DNA of 6,951 bases from Nitrospirota bacterium (GTDB lineage Bacteria > Nitrospirota > Thermodesulfovibrionia > Thermodesulfovibrionales > SM23-35): positions 1-6,951 of the forward strand of contig JAGSYM010000055.1 of NCBI GenBank assembly GCA_018262395.1. Reading direction: 5' to 3'. The position numbers and the translations under genes are program-made. Numbering within the stretch: position 1 is the first letter of the stretch; the number at the start of each line of letters is the position of its first letter. The notes under the pieces were generated by a model. The model searched no databases, was not told where the DNA came from, and worked only from the letters and a program-made list of their open reading frames with translations. Below, piece after piece: positions 1-5,290 of the stretch.

Positions 1-113
1 ACAACTGGACGATACCGGCCGGACAGGCTGTTGGGACAGACTACAAGGTACGGGTGACGAGTGACCTGTCGTACACCGATACGAGCAATACGAACTTCAA
101 AATTCTACCTTAA
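1..113 (+). CDS. 3' end of a probable secreted protein (KRE9/KNH-like C-terminal domain)
   Basis: Only the last 36 codons are in the window, read from base 3 and ending at TAA 111-113. The peptide runs NWTIPAGQAVGTDYKVRV and then a Ser/Thr/Asp-rich stretch ending in SNTNFKILP. The pattern Trp-x-Ile-Pro, Gly-x-Asp-Tyr-x-Val-x-Val, Asp-x-Ser-Asn, Phe-x-Ile resembles the end of the beta-sandwich domain known as the Ser-Thr-rich KRE9/KNH-type domain, which occurs in secreted bacterial proteins. That match is by eye from a short fragment. The rest of the protein and its overall function cannot be seen. A strong intrinsic terminator follows 13 bases after the stop, so this is the last gene of its transcript. 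It converges on the minus-strand gene at 266-706. Confidence 0.6.
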   Translation, partial: NWTIPAGQAVGTDYKVRVTSDLSYTDTSNTNFKILP

Positions 114-125
114 TTACTGCAGATA

Positions 126-155
126 GGGGGCTTGGTCATCCGAGCCCCTTTCCTG
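126..155 (+). terminator. Intrinsic terminator after the upstream plus-strand gene
   Basis: A 9-bp stem pairs 127-135 (GGGGCTTGG) with 140-148 (CCGAGCCCC), with one G-T wobble and a 4-base loop TCAT. The tract TTTCCTGTCTT follows. It lies 13 bases after the stop codon at 111-113. The form and position fit a rho-independent terminator on the plus strand. Confidence 0.8.
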
Positions 156-208
156 TCTTGTTGAACTAAACCTGCAACTTTTGGTTGACTTTAAGATTTC
201 TCAAAGGA

Positions 209-241
209 AAAGGGGTTCAAGTTTCAGGCTTGAACCCCTTT
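209..241 (-). terminator. Intrinsic terminator of the small exported-protein gene
   Basis: A perfect 13-bp stem pairs 209-221 (AAAGGGGTTCAAG) with 229-241 (CTTGAACCCCTTT) around a 7-base loop. Read on the minus strand it is followed by TTTTCCTTT and lies 25 bases after the stop of the 266-706 gene. On the plus strand TTT-AAA follows, so it may also act as a backup in that direction. Together with the hairpin at 126-155 it separates the two converging transcripts. Confidence 0.8.
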
Positions 242-265
242 AAATACATGTTCTTTATTACCTTA

Positions 266-706
266 CTACTTCGGTTCAGTTTTTGGCGGTTCAGTTTTTG
301 GCGGTTCAGTTTTTGGCGGTTCAACTTTTAAGGGTTCAGCTTTTTTCTCTGCTGGAGATGGGACTGCCGGAAAGCTTAAGTAGATTGATTTTGCAGATTT
401 CTTCCCTTCACCGGATTCAAAAAGCATATTCGCCTTATCACCAACTTTGATGTCCGCACAGGTTTTCATCGCGGTTCCCATTTTTACCATGGTCTTTTCA
501 TCACAGGTTGCGGTGACAAGTCCTCTCATGCCTTTGACGGTAATTGTCTTCTCTTTCGTGTCAACGGCAGTTACCTCACCCGCGATCTCCTTGCCTCCCA
601 TTGACTCCATGGCCTGTCTCATCCTGGCGCCGCTCCCTGCAAAGGAAAAGCTTGTCAGAGTCAGAATCAAGAGGATAGAGAGAATAGATGCGGTTGCTTT
701 CTTCAA
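266..706 (-). CDS. Small exported protein with C-terminal (PKTEP) repeat, unknown function
   Basis: Function not recognised. From the TTG at 706 the product is 146 residues. Residues 1-23 (MKK, then a hydrophobic run ending SFSFA) form a clear Sec signal peptide with cleavage expected after Ala23, so it should act outside the cytoplasm. Residues about 41-110 alternate beta-like segments (GEVTAVDTKEKTITVKG, later IKVGDKANMLF and AKSIYL). This pattern recalls small beta-barrel DUF5666-type or OB-like secreted domains, a weak likeness only. It has two cysteines, C68 and C83. Residues 121-146 are five pentads ending in Glu-Pro (KKAEP, LKVEP, three PKTEP) and then Lys, a stiff charged tail. The start is chosen because AAAGGAGG at 722-715 sits 8 bases before the TTG. 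The longer reading from GTG 715 would begin inside the Shine-Dalgarno. A terminator follows at 209-241 and a sigma-54-like site precedes it. Confidence 0.75.
   Translation of the reverse strand: MKKATASILSILLILTLTSFSFAGSGARMRQAMESMGGKEIAGEVTAVDTKEKTITVKGMRGLVTATCDEKTMVKMGTAMKTCADIKVGDKANMLFESGEGKKSAKSIYLSFPAVPSPAEKKAEPLKVEPPKTEPPKTEPPKTEPK
273..347 (-). repeat. 15-bp tandem repeat coding the Glu-Pro pentads
   Basis: Three identical 15-bp units (plus-strand GGTTCAGTTTTTGGC) lie at 273-287, 288-302 and 303-317. Diverged units follow at 318-332 and from 333. They encode the PKTEP pentads of the exported protein. The identity of the three distal copies at DNA level suggests recent expansion by slippage, so the copy number may vary between strains. 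Confidence 0.85.
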
Positions 707-714
707 TGAAATCA

Positions 715-722
715 CCTCCTTT
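715..722 (-). promoter_or_regulatory. Near-perfect Shine-Dalgarno that sets a TTG start
   Basis: On the minus strand AAAGGAGGTGAT matches the 16S rRNA 3' tail almost completely. The AGGAGG core (720-715) is 8 bases from the TTG at 706-704. This excludes the GTG at 715-713, which overlaps the core, as the start. Confidence 0.8.
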
Positions 723-772
723 CAATTCGAGTTATCTATCGGTAAACAGCATTAAGCACCAGACAACAGCAT

Positions 773-788
773 TACAACAAACGTGCCA
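773..788 (-). promoter_or_regulatory. Candidate sigma-54 (-24/-12) promoter for the exported-protein gene
   Basis: The minus strand reads TGGCACGTTTGTTGTA. The -24 element TGGCACG is perfect, the 4-base spacing to TTG is correct, and the -12 element is TTGTA rather than TTGCA/T. Transcription would begin near 762, giving a leader of about 55 bases before the TTG start. The single departure at the -12 GC and the absence of a visible activator gene keep this a candidate. Confidence 0.4.
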
Positions 789-904
789 CAGCTGAAATAC
801 TCTCTATTCCATAAAATATAATAATGCATTTTCCTTTTCCGGGGAAAGATGTCCTTATTTTGGAAGAACAGATATTTATGCAATATCGGAATTTCTGCAT
901 AACA

Positions 905-1501
905 CTACTTATAAAGTGAGAGGAAAATATCTTCCTTCATATGCCTCACGGTCACCGAGCGGGAAATCTCTTGTATTGAAAATGCAAGGATTTCTTCAGG
1001 CTTTACATAGAATAATTCCACATTTCTCCGGGGGACATAGTATGTCAGAAAATTAACATGGAGGGCTTCCCTGCACAAAGGGAAGAGTTTTTTCAGCAAT
1101 CCCTTCATTGATTCCTCAATCCCGGCGATCCTGAGGTTGAAGACCCCAATTGCAACAATGACATCAAACGGGCGATGAAACATCTCCTCATCGATATCCA
1201 GTGCGATGAACTCCGCCTGCGGGTATTTATGCCTTGCTAATTGTATCAGATTACTGTTGACATCAATGCCGCAATATAAAACAGAAGCACCTTTCCTTCT
1301 GAGAAATCCATAGAAGTCTCCCTTGCCGCATCCGAAATCCAGAATTGTTTTGCCGGAAAGATCCCCGGTCACTGAAAGAAGGGTTTCATACCTACGTATC
1401 TGTCCTTCGGGCGTCCACCTGACAGCCTGTGGCGAGTCACCGAAGTCACGCAGATGCCTGTCATAGAAGTCAACGAGCTCCTGTTTGCCGAGCGGATCCA
1501 T
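905..1501 (-). CDS. Class I SAM-dependent methyltransferase, substrate unknown
   Basis: This is a predicted cytoplasmic methyltransferase of 198 residues with the Rossmann-like SAM fold. Motif I is ILDFGCGKGD at 53-62, the glycine loop that binds SAM. The acidic end of strand 2 is GIDVN at 78-82, where Asp80 should contact the ribose hydroxyls. LDID at 101-104 fits the adenine-binding region, and FDVIVAIGVFN at 112-122 is the strand-4 segment. The N-terminal lead (LVDFYDRHLRDFGDSPQAVRW) is not a standard part of the fold and may mark its subfamily. The length is that of a minimal single-domain enzyme with no extra substrate domain, so the acceptor cannot be told. The ATG at 1501 has no Shine-Dalgarno, and a promoter-like site just upstream would give a very short leader. 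The gene lies divergent to the redox cluster. A 198-base gap and a possible separate promoter divide it from the exported-protein gene. Confidence 0.8.
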   Translation of the reverse strand: MDPLGKQELVDFYDRHLRDFGDSPQAVRWTPEGQIRRYETLLSVTGDLSGKTILDFGCGKGDFYGFLRRKGASVLYCGIDVNSNLIQLARHKYPQAEFIALDIDEEMFHRPFDVIVAIGVFNLRIAGIEESMKGLLKKLFPLCREALHVNFLTYYVPRRNVELFYVKPEEILAFSIQEISRSVTVRHMKEDIFLSLYK

Positions 1502-1515
1502 ATCATTTTTATACT

Positions 1516-1543
1516 ATCATACGTAGATAAATCGTGTTGTCCT
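1516..1543 (-). promoter_or_regulatory. Candidate sigma-70-type promoter of the methyltransferase gene
   Basis: On the minus strand AGGACA (1543-1538) and TATGAT (1521-1516) are 16 bases apart. The start point would fall near 1509, only about 8 bases before the ATG at 1501. This fits the lack of a Shine-Dalgarno there. The -35 is a weak match. Confidence 0.3.
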
Positions 1544-1564
1544 ATGCTACATTTTTATTATAAC
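1537..1564 (+). promoter_or_regulatory. Candidate sigma-70-type promoter of the redox cluster
   Basis: TTGTCC (1537-1542) and TATAAC (1559-1564) are 16 bases apart. The start point near 1571 lies shortly before the first gene at 1588. Its -35 overlaps, on the opposite strand, the -35 proposed for the methyltransferase gene. Confidence 0.4.
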
Positions 1565-1587
1565 GGTGACAGCATGGAGGGACACAC

Positions 1588-1941
1588 ATGGAAGAATTTC
1601 GATATAAAGAGTACACTGAAGAGGAATCCCGTATTTACTATCAGGCCATGGACGAGATCATGGAGGGGTTGAAAAAGGGGCTAACGTTCCGCGAAGCATG
1701 CAATGCTGCCGAAGTTAACGATGGCGAACTCAGAGGGTTTATCGAAGATGATGCATTAAAGATCATGATAGCGGACATGTACTATAACAAAGGTATACCT
1801 CTGGAAAAGGTTGCTGACAACCTGCAGGTGCCGGTTGACAGGCTTCAGCAGGCGAGATCGGAAATGCTCGAAGATGTGGGAATAACTGCGATGGAAGTAT
1901 ACAGGGCAAACAACCCGGATAGCCCGGTGGGAAATGCATAG
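1588..1941 (+). CDS. Small acidic helical protein of unknown function, first gene of redox cluster
   Basis: Not recognised. It has 117 residues with no signal peptide, membrane segment or metal motif, and a single cysteine (C38). It is rich in Glu/Asp and looks all-helical. Two stretches resemble helix-turn-helix units: about residues 32-51 (LTFREACNAAEVNDGELRGF) and about 70-90 (IPLEKVADNLQVPVDRLQQA). The second has the Ala-x-x-Leu-x-Val-pattern common in DNA-binding HTH motifs. A DNA-binding or protein-docking role is possible but is inference. The ATG at 1588 has GGAGG at 1576-1580, 7 bases upstream. The stop TAG at 1939-1941 overlaps the next gene's Shine-Dalgarno and only 8 bases separate the two genes, so co-transcription with the redoxin and FTR-like genes is very likely. 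It may regulate them or be a partner. Confidence 0.75.
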   Translation: MEEFRYKEYTEEESRIYYQAMDEIMEGLKKGLTFREACNAAEVNDGELRGFIEDDALKIMIADMYYNKGIPLEKVADNLQVPVDRLQQARSEMLEDVGITAMEVYRANNPDSPVGNA

Positions 1942-1949
1942 GAGGAGAA

Positions 1950-2210
1950 ATGCCTGAACAGCATAAGAAAATCAGACTGTATTCGCTCACTACGTGCCCG
2001 ACCTGCAAGGAGGTAAAGAAATTTCTCGAAAAACATGGGGTAGATTACGAAATTACGGAAGTAGACCTGCTTGACAGCGGTGAACAGTGGCTCATGACAA
2101 AGGAAGTGAAGAGATACAATCCTCAAGCGACCTATCCGACTCTCGTGATCGAGGAGGTCATTCTGGGACTGGATGAAGAAACAATAAAAAAGGCACTGGG
2201 AATACCATGA
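1950..2210 (+). CDS. Glutaredoxin-like thiol-disulfide redoxin (CPTC)
   Basis: A compact thioredoxin-fold redoxin of 86 residues with no signal peptide, so cytoplasmic. It begins with strand one (IRLYSLTTCPTCK), where C16-P-T-C19 is the redox-active dithiol at the start of helix one. TYPTLVIEEVILGL (61-74) carries the cis-proline Pro63 that borders the active site. The length and order match the glutaredoxin/NrdH class rather than full thioredoxin. The gap between CxxC and TYPT holds an acidic segment (DLLDSGEQWLMTKEVKRYNPQA). The glutathione-binding signature of classic glutaredoxins is not clear, so reduction by a reductase protein rather than glutathione is plausible. The start is fixed by GGAGGAG at 1941-1947. 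Its stop overlaps the start of the FTR-like gene (ATGA). That coupling makes the FTR-like protein its likely electron donor, which is inference. Confidence 0.88.
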   Translation: MPEQHKKIRLYSLTTCPTCKEVKKFLEKHGVDYEITEVDLLDSGEQWLMTKEVKRYNPQATYPTLVIEEVILGLDEETIKKALGIP

Positions 2211-2530
2211 CAGCTGAACGGCTCTTCGAAATCCTCGGGAAATATGCTGAGTCACAGGGGATTCAGCTCAATAAGGATAAAGAGTATGTTATGGAAATCC
2301 TGAAAGGACTCCTTACCAATGAATCGAGGTACGGATATCGTTCATGTCCCTGCCGTCTGGCAGCGGGAGTTAAGGAGAAGGACGCAGACATTATTTGTCC
2401 GTGTGTCTACAGAGATCCTGACATAAAGGACTATGGAAGCTGCTACTGCCGGTTATATGTCTCAAAAGATTGGAACCAGGAAAGAATCCAGCACGTCAGG
2501 GTCCCTGAACGAAGGCCCCGCAAAGAATAA
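2207..2530 (+). CDS. Ferredoxin-thioredoxin reductase catalytic-subunit-like Fe-S protein
   Basis: 107 residues with the six-cysteine FTR pattern: C47-P-C49, C64-P-C66, C79-Y-C81. By homology to the plant/cyanobacterial enzyme, C47, C64, C66 and C79 would hold a [4Fe-4S] cluster and C49/C81 would form the redox-active disulfide. The enzyme takes electrons singly from ferredoxin and reduces a redoxin disulfide in the cytoplasm. The spacings are CPC-x14-CPC-x12-CYC, against the classic x16 and x8, and Tyr80 stands where the classic enzyme has the catalytic-site His. The segment DPDIKDYGSC (70-79) supplies the longer second spacer. There is no FTR variable (alpha) subunit gene in the window, which fits the stand-alone FTR proteins of anaerobes. 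The start ATG overlaps the redoxin stop (ATGA), so translation is probably coupled. The C-terminal tail (RVPERRPRKE) is basic. The FTR family assignment is secure; its ferredoxin donor and targets are unknown. Confidence 0.9.
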   Translation: MTAERLFEILGKYAESQGIQLNKDKEYVMEILKGLLTNESRYGYRSCPCRLAAGVKEKDADIICPCVYRDPDIKDYGSCYCRLYVSKDWNQERIQHVRVPERRPRKE

Positions 2531-2548
2531 CGAGGGCGACAGGGAAGC

Positions 2549-2641
2549 ATGTTTTCTACGAGTAATCTTTCACTGAGCAGTCTGAAAAAAACACATTTAT
2601 TATTGAGCATATACTCTGGGACTTTGAACCCAAACAGTTAA
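2549..2641 (+). other. Probable out-of-frame 5' end of the next gene, joined across an A7 tract
   Basis: An ATG at 2549 after AGGGA opens a frame that reads MFSTSNLSLSSLKK and then stops at TAA 2639-2641. At the run of seven A (2585-2591) the frame of the downstream ORF also becomes coding-like: EKNTFIIEHILWDFEPKQL leads straight into its ATG at 2641. A one-base step back (or one extra A) at the A7 run would join the two parts into a protein of about 125 residues. Explanations are a frameshift mutation, a homopolymer sequencing error, or slippage. Confidence 0.5.
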
Positions 2642-2922
2642 TGCAGGCGCGGTGCGGTGTTGCCGGCAAAGGGTCAGAACCTTCGAACTCTCCCTCGGGA
2701 TACATTCTGTATATTGAGACGATGGAAAAGAATCCCGGGCTATTCTTAATGATGCAGAACTCAGATGGTTTTGCCGAGACTGTTGCAAAGATCGGTGACG
2801 TGCCTGATGATCTGCTTATGGAGGCTGTTCAGGAAAACAAAAGCAGGGAGTTTTGCAAAATGTATCCAATCAATCTCAAACTCAAAGAGTGGCTCAAGAG
2901 AGAATTGGGGATAGCAGACTGA
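2641..2922 (+). CDS. Small protein of unknown function, N-terminus probably lost to a frameshift
   Basis: Not recognised. The ATG-initiated frame gives 93 residues, but this start has no Shine-Dalgarno and overlaps the stop of the short upstream frame. The same frame is open and protein-like back to 2566 (encoding IIEHILWDFEPKQLM just before and into the ATG), with no usual start codon. The true protein therefore probably starts at 2549 in another frame. Visible features are a mixed alpha/beta pattern: GYILYIETMEKNPGLFLMMQ looks like a strand pair, ETVAKIGDVPDDLLMEAVQE like two helices, and MYPINLKLKEWLKRELGI a closing amphipathic helix. Cysteines are at C5 and C72. There is no signal peptide or membrane span. 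It sits 110 bases after the FTR-like gene on the same strand and could be part of that transcript, but the larger gap and weak ribosome site make this less sure. Function cannot be assigned. Confidence 0.6.
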   Translation: MQARCGVAGKGSEPSNSPSGYILYIETMEKNPGLFLMMQNSDGFAETVAKIGDVPDDLLMEAVQENKSREFCKMYPINLKLKEWLKRELGIAD

Positions 2923-3014
2923 ATTCCCTGCTGGTATAATAGTGTACCGATTCCTGCCAAATCCGGGCGATCATTTCATTACTATCCGTTTCTTGTATAT
3001 ATGCTTACTATGCC

Positions 3015-3047
3015 TGCTTGTCAAGCAATCTGGTATAAAGGTATAAT
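3015..3047 (+). promoter_or_regulatory. Sigma-70-type promoter of glyS with a dyad over the -35
   Basis: TTGTCA (3018-3023) and a perfect TATAAT (3042-3047) are 18 bases apart, giving a start near 3054 and a leader of about 40 bases. The -35 lies inside a 13-base dyad, TGCTTG-T-CAAGCA (3015-3027), which could be a small operator. No T-box or long leader structure is seen. Confidence 0.6.
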
Positions 3048-3093
3048 TCCCGACGATTCAGGTTGATACTGCAATCAGAAAGAGGGAATAGAT

Positions 3094-5178
3094 ATGGTTG
3101 AAACCGCGAAGCATAAATCTTCATTTCTGCTCGAAATCGGCACAGAAGACCTTCCTGCACGTTTTGTATCCCCGGCAATGAAGCAGTTAGAGGAAAATAC
3201 CGTGAGGATATTACGCGAGACGCACATTCACTTTTCTGAGATCAAAACATACGGGACTCCAAGAAGACTGGCTCTGATTGCAGATGGCATCCCCCACGTA
3301 CAGGAAGACAGGGTGCGGGAGGTCTTCGGGCCTTCTAAAAAGGTTGCTTTTGATGCGGTCGGGAAACCTACAAAGGCAGCGATTGGATTTGCCCAGTCAC
3401 AAGGAGTGAATGTCGAAAATCTTGTCCTGAAAAATAAGGATAAGGGAGAATACGTTGTAGCGGTTTTGGAAGAAAAAGGGGGCCCCGTCAAAGAAGTCCT
3501 CCCGGAAATCCTCAAGAGAAGTGTTCTTTCGATCCATCTCCCGAAATCAATGAGATGGGCGGACGGGGATACCCGGTTCGCGCGTCCTATCCGATGGATA
3601 TTGGCCATCTTCGATGACGAGACGGTCTTTTTTGAGATTGATGGAATCAAGAGCAGCAATAGTACGATGGGACACCGGTTTTTGTCTCCCGCGGCATTCA
3701 AGCTACAGGGAATATCAGGGTATAAGAAACTTCTTGCGACGAATTATGTTGTTGTGGATCCTGAGGAAAGGGAAAAGATTATATCAGATAAAATGGATGC
3801 CCTGCTGCAGGCTCTCGGTAAGAAACCCGTGAGAGATAAGGAACTTCTTAAAACCGTTGTCAATCTGGTGGAGTATCCGGTTCCTGTTCTTTCAACGTTC
3901 CCTGCTGAGTACCTTGACCTCCCCAAGGAGTTGCTTATAACGGTCATGAAAGGCCATCAGAAATATTTTGCAGTCGAGAATGCAGACAGCAGCATCACAA
4001 ACCATTTTGTGGTGATCAGCAATACCAGCGAGGAGAATGCTGATACTGTCCGGGTTGGAGCGGAGCGTGTGATAAGGGCACGATTCGAAGATGCACGTTT
4101 CTATTTTGCGGAAGACCGGAAGGTAACCCTCGACAAAAGGACGGAAGATCTCAAAAAAGTTACATTCCAGGAGCGTCTTGGCAGTCTGTATGATAAGACA
4201 GCGCGGGTGGTCTCCATTGCCGGGTTTCTTGCGGACAGATTCCTTCCGTCTGCAAAGGAAAACCTTGTTCGTGCTGCCTGGCTTTCGAAAACCGATCTTA
4301 TAACAGGTGTTGTAAGAGAATTTCCTGAACTCCAGGGAATTATGGGCAAATATTATGCTCTGCTTGATGGAGAGGGAAAAGAAGTTGCCCATGCCCTTGA
4401 AGAGCAGTATCTCCCTGCATATTCCGGTGGAGTCCTTCCTCAGAGCGATACCGGCGCACTCCTCAGTGTTGCAGATAAGATTGATACCATAGCGGCATTT
4501 TTTTCTATAGGTCTCACTCCAACCGGGTCTGAAGACCCTTTTGCTTTACGGAGGCAGGCCCTTGGCATTACTGCAATCATGCTGGACAAAAAGATTCATG
4601 TCCCCCTGCGGGACCTTGTCGATTATGCGTTAAGAACATTGTCACATAGTGAGCATGCTGAGACTGTGAAAAAACAAATACTGCAATTTCTTGGGAGCAG
4701 AGTTGAGGCAGTTTATTCGGATTTCGGATATAATCCTGACCTGATTCAGTCGGTGCTCGCAGCATCCCTGCATATCCCGCTGCACGATATCAGAGAGAGA
4801 CTCGATGCCCTCAAGAGGTTTAAGGACCATCCGGAATACCCTGATTTCCTGACTGCCGTCAAGCGGGTGAACAACATCATACCGAAATCACCTGTCCCCC
4901 CGGTAAGGTTGGAACTGCTTATTGAAGAGCAGGAGAGAGGCCTGAAGGCACAACTGGATTCCGTGGGTAACGTTCTTGCAGGTTTGCTTAAAGAAAGAAA
5001 CTATCCTGATGCGCTTGTCCTCGTTACAACACTGACAGAAGCGATCAACAGGTTTTTTGACCATATTCTCGTCATGGACAAAAGAGAGGAGATTAAGCTG
5101 AACAGGCTCTCATTGTTAAAAGAGATATGGGTGACTGTTTCGACAATCGCTGATTTTTCTAAGCTTTCAACGACTTAG
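3094..5178 (+). CDS. glyS: Glycyl-tRNA synthetase beta subunit
   Basis: The beta chain of the bacterial alpha2beta2-type glycyl-tRNA synthetase, which charges tRNA-Gly in the cytoplasm. The alpha chain (GlyQ) holds the aminoacylation site, and beta supplies most of the tRNA recognition. At 694 residues it is full length (about 690 is usual). Family landmarks in order: LLEIGTEDLPA at 12-22, YGTPRRLA at 53-60, SMRWADGDTRFARPIRW in the 150s-160s, KGHQKYFAV around 286-294, FQERLGSLYDKTAR from 358, KTDLITGVVREFPELQGIMG at 399-418, SVADKIDTIAAFF further on, and a C-terminal anticodon-binding DALR-like domain with RVNNI and FFDHILVMD (about 654-662). The ATG at 3094 has AGAGGG 7 bases upstream. It carries its own promoter (3018-3047). 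glyQ, usually next door, is not in the window. The gene upstream is the unknown small protein. No strong terminator follows, and hairpin repeats begin 24 bases after the stop. Confidence 0.97.
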   Translation: MVETAKHKSSFLLEIGTEDLPARFVSPAMKQLEENTVRILRETHIHFSEIKTYGTPRRLALIADGIPHVQEDRVREVFGPSKKVAFDAVGKPTKAAIGFAQSQGVNVENLVLKNKDKGEYVVAVLEEKGGPVKEVLPEILKRSVLSIHLPKSMRWADGDTRFARPIRWILAIFDDETVFFEIDGIKSSNSTMGHRFLSPAAFKLQGISGYKKLLATNYVVVDPEEREKIISDKMDALLQALGKKPVRDKELLKTVVNLVEYPVPVLSTFPAEYLDLPKELLITVMKGHQKYFAVENADSSITNHFVVISNTSEENADTVRVGAERVIRARFEDARFYFAEDRKVTLDKRTEDLKKVTFQERLGSLYDKTARVVSIAGFLADRFLPSAKENLVRAAWLSKTDLITGVVREFPELQGIMGKYYALLDGEGKEVAHALEEQYLPAYSGGVLPQSDTGALLSVADKIDTIAAFFSIGLTPTGSEDPFALRRQALGITAIMLDKKIHVPLRDLVDYALRTLSHSEHAETVKKQILQFLGSRVEAVYSDFGYNPDLIQSVLAASLHIPLHDIRERLDALKRFKDHPEYPDFLTAVKRVNNIIPKSPVPPVRLELLIEEQERGLKAQLDSVGNVLAGLLKERNYPDALVLVTTLTEAINRFFDHILVMDKREEIKLNRLSLLKEIWVTVSTIADFSKLSTT

Positions 5179-5253
5179 AGCCTATCGGTAAATTCTTATT
5201 TTGTCATTGTCTGGTCGGAGCGACTCCTCGCGGAGATCCGCATCGGACTTGAC

Positions 5254-5272
5254 TCCCGTATCAAGTACGGGA
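5254..5272. repeat. Short hairpin within the composite repeat
   Basis: A 7-bp perfect stem pairs 5254-5260 (TCCCGTA) with 5266-5272 (TACGGGA) around the loop TCAAG. No T-tract follows, so it is not a standard intrinsic terminator. Confidence 0.7.
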
Positions 5273-5290
5273 CAAGCTCCCACTCCATGG

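Noticed and set aside
273..317. Short direct repeats as a CRISPR array
   Set aside because: The units are contiguous 15-mers without spacers and are in frame within a protein gene.
707..715. GTG at 715 as the start of the exported protein (149 residues)
   Set aside because: The GTG overlaps the AGGAGG core. The TTG at 706 has ideal spacing and gives a standard MKK signal peptide.
447..755. Plus-strand open frame of 102 codons opposite the exported-protein gene
   Set aside because: It is antisense to a gene with signal peptide, Shine-Dalgarno and terminator, and has no ribosome site of its own.
876..902. Hairpin TTATGCA / TGCATAA after the methyltransferase stop
   Set aside because: The stem is 7 AT-rich base pairs with a 13-base loop and no clear T-tract, too weak to call a terminator.
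1845..2255. Minus-strand open frame of 136 codons across the first redox genes
   Set aside because: It lies opposite three well-supported plus-strand genes joined by ribosome sites and an ATGA overlap.
2932..2940. Extended -10 TGGTATAAT just after the small-protein gene
   Set aside because: No -35 is seen at a proper distance. The TTGTCA/TATAAT pair closer to glyS is better, although this site could be a second start.
3048..3093. T-box or other riboswitch leader for glyS
   Set aside because: The leader from the proposed start is only about 40 bases and shows no specifier loop, T-box sequence or terminator.
3892..4392. Minus-strand open frame of 166 codons within glyS
   Set aside because: It is a shadow of the glyS coding frame with no recognisable protein features.
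5158..5179. TCTAAG / CTTAGA inverted repeat at the end of glyS
   Set aside because: It is only 6 bp, lies inside the coding end and has no proper T-tract, so it is not a convincing terminator.
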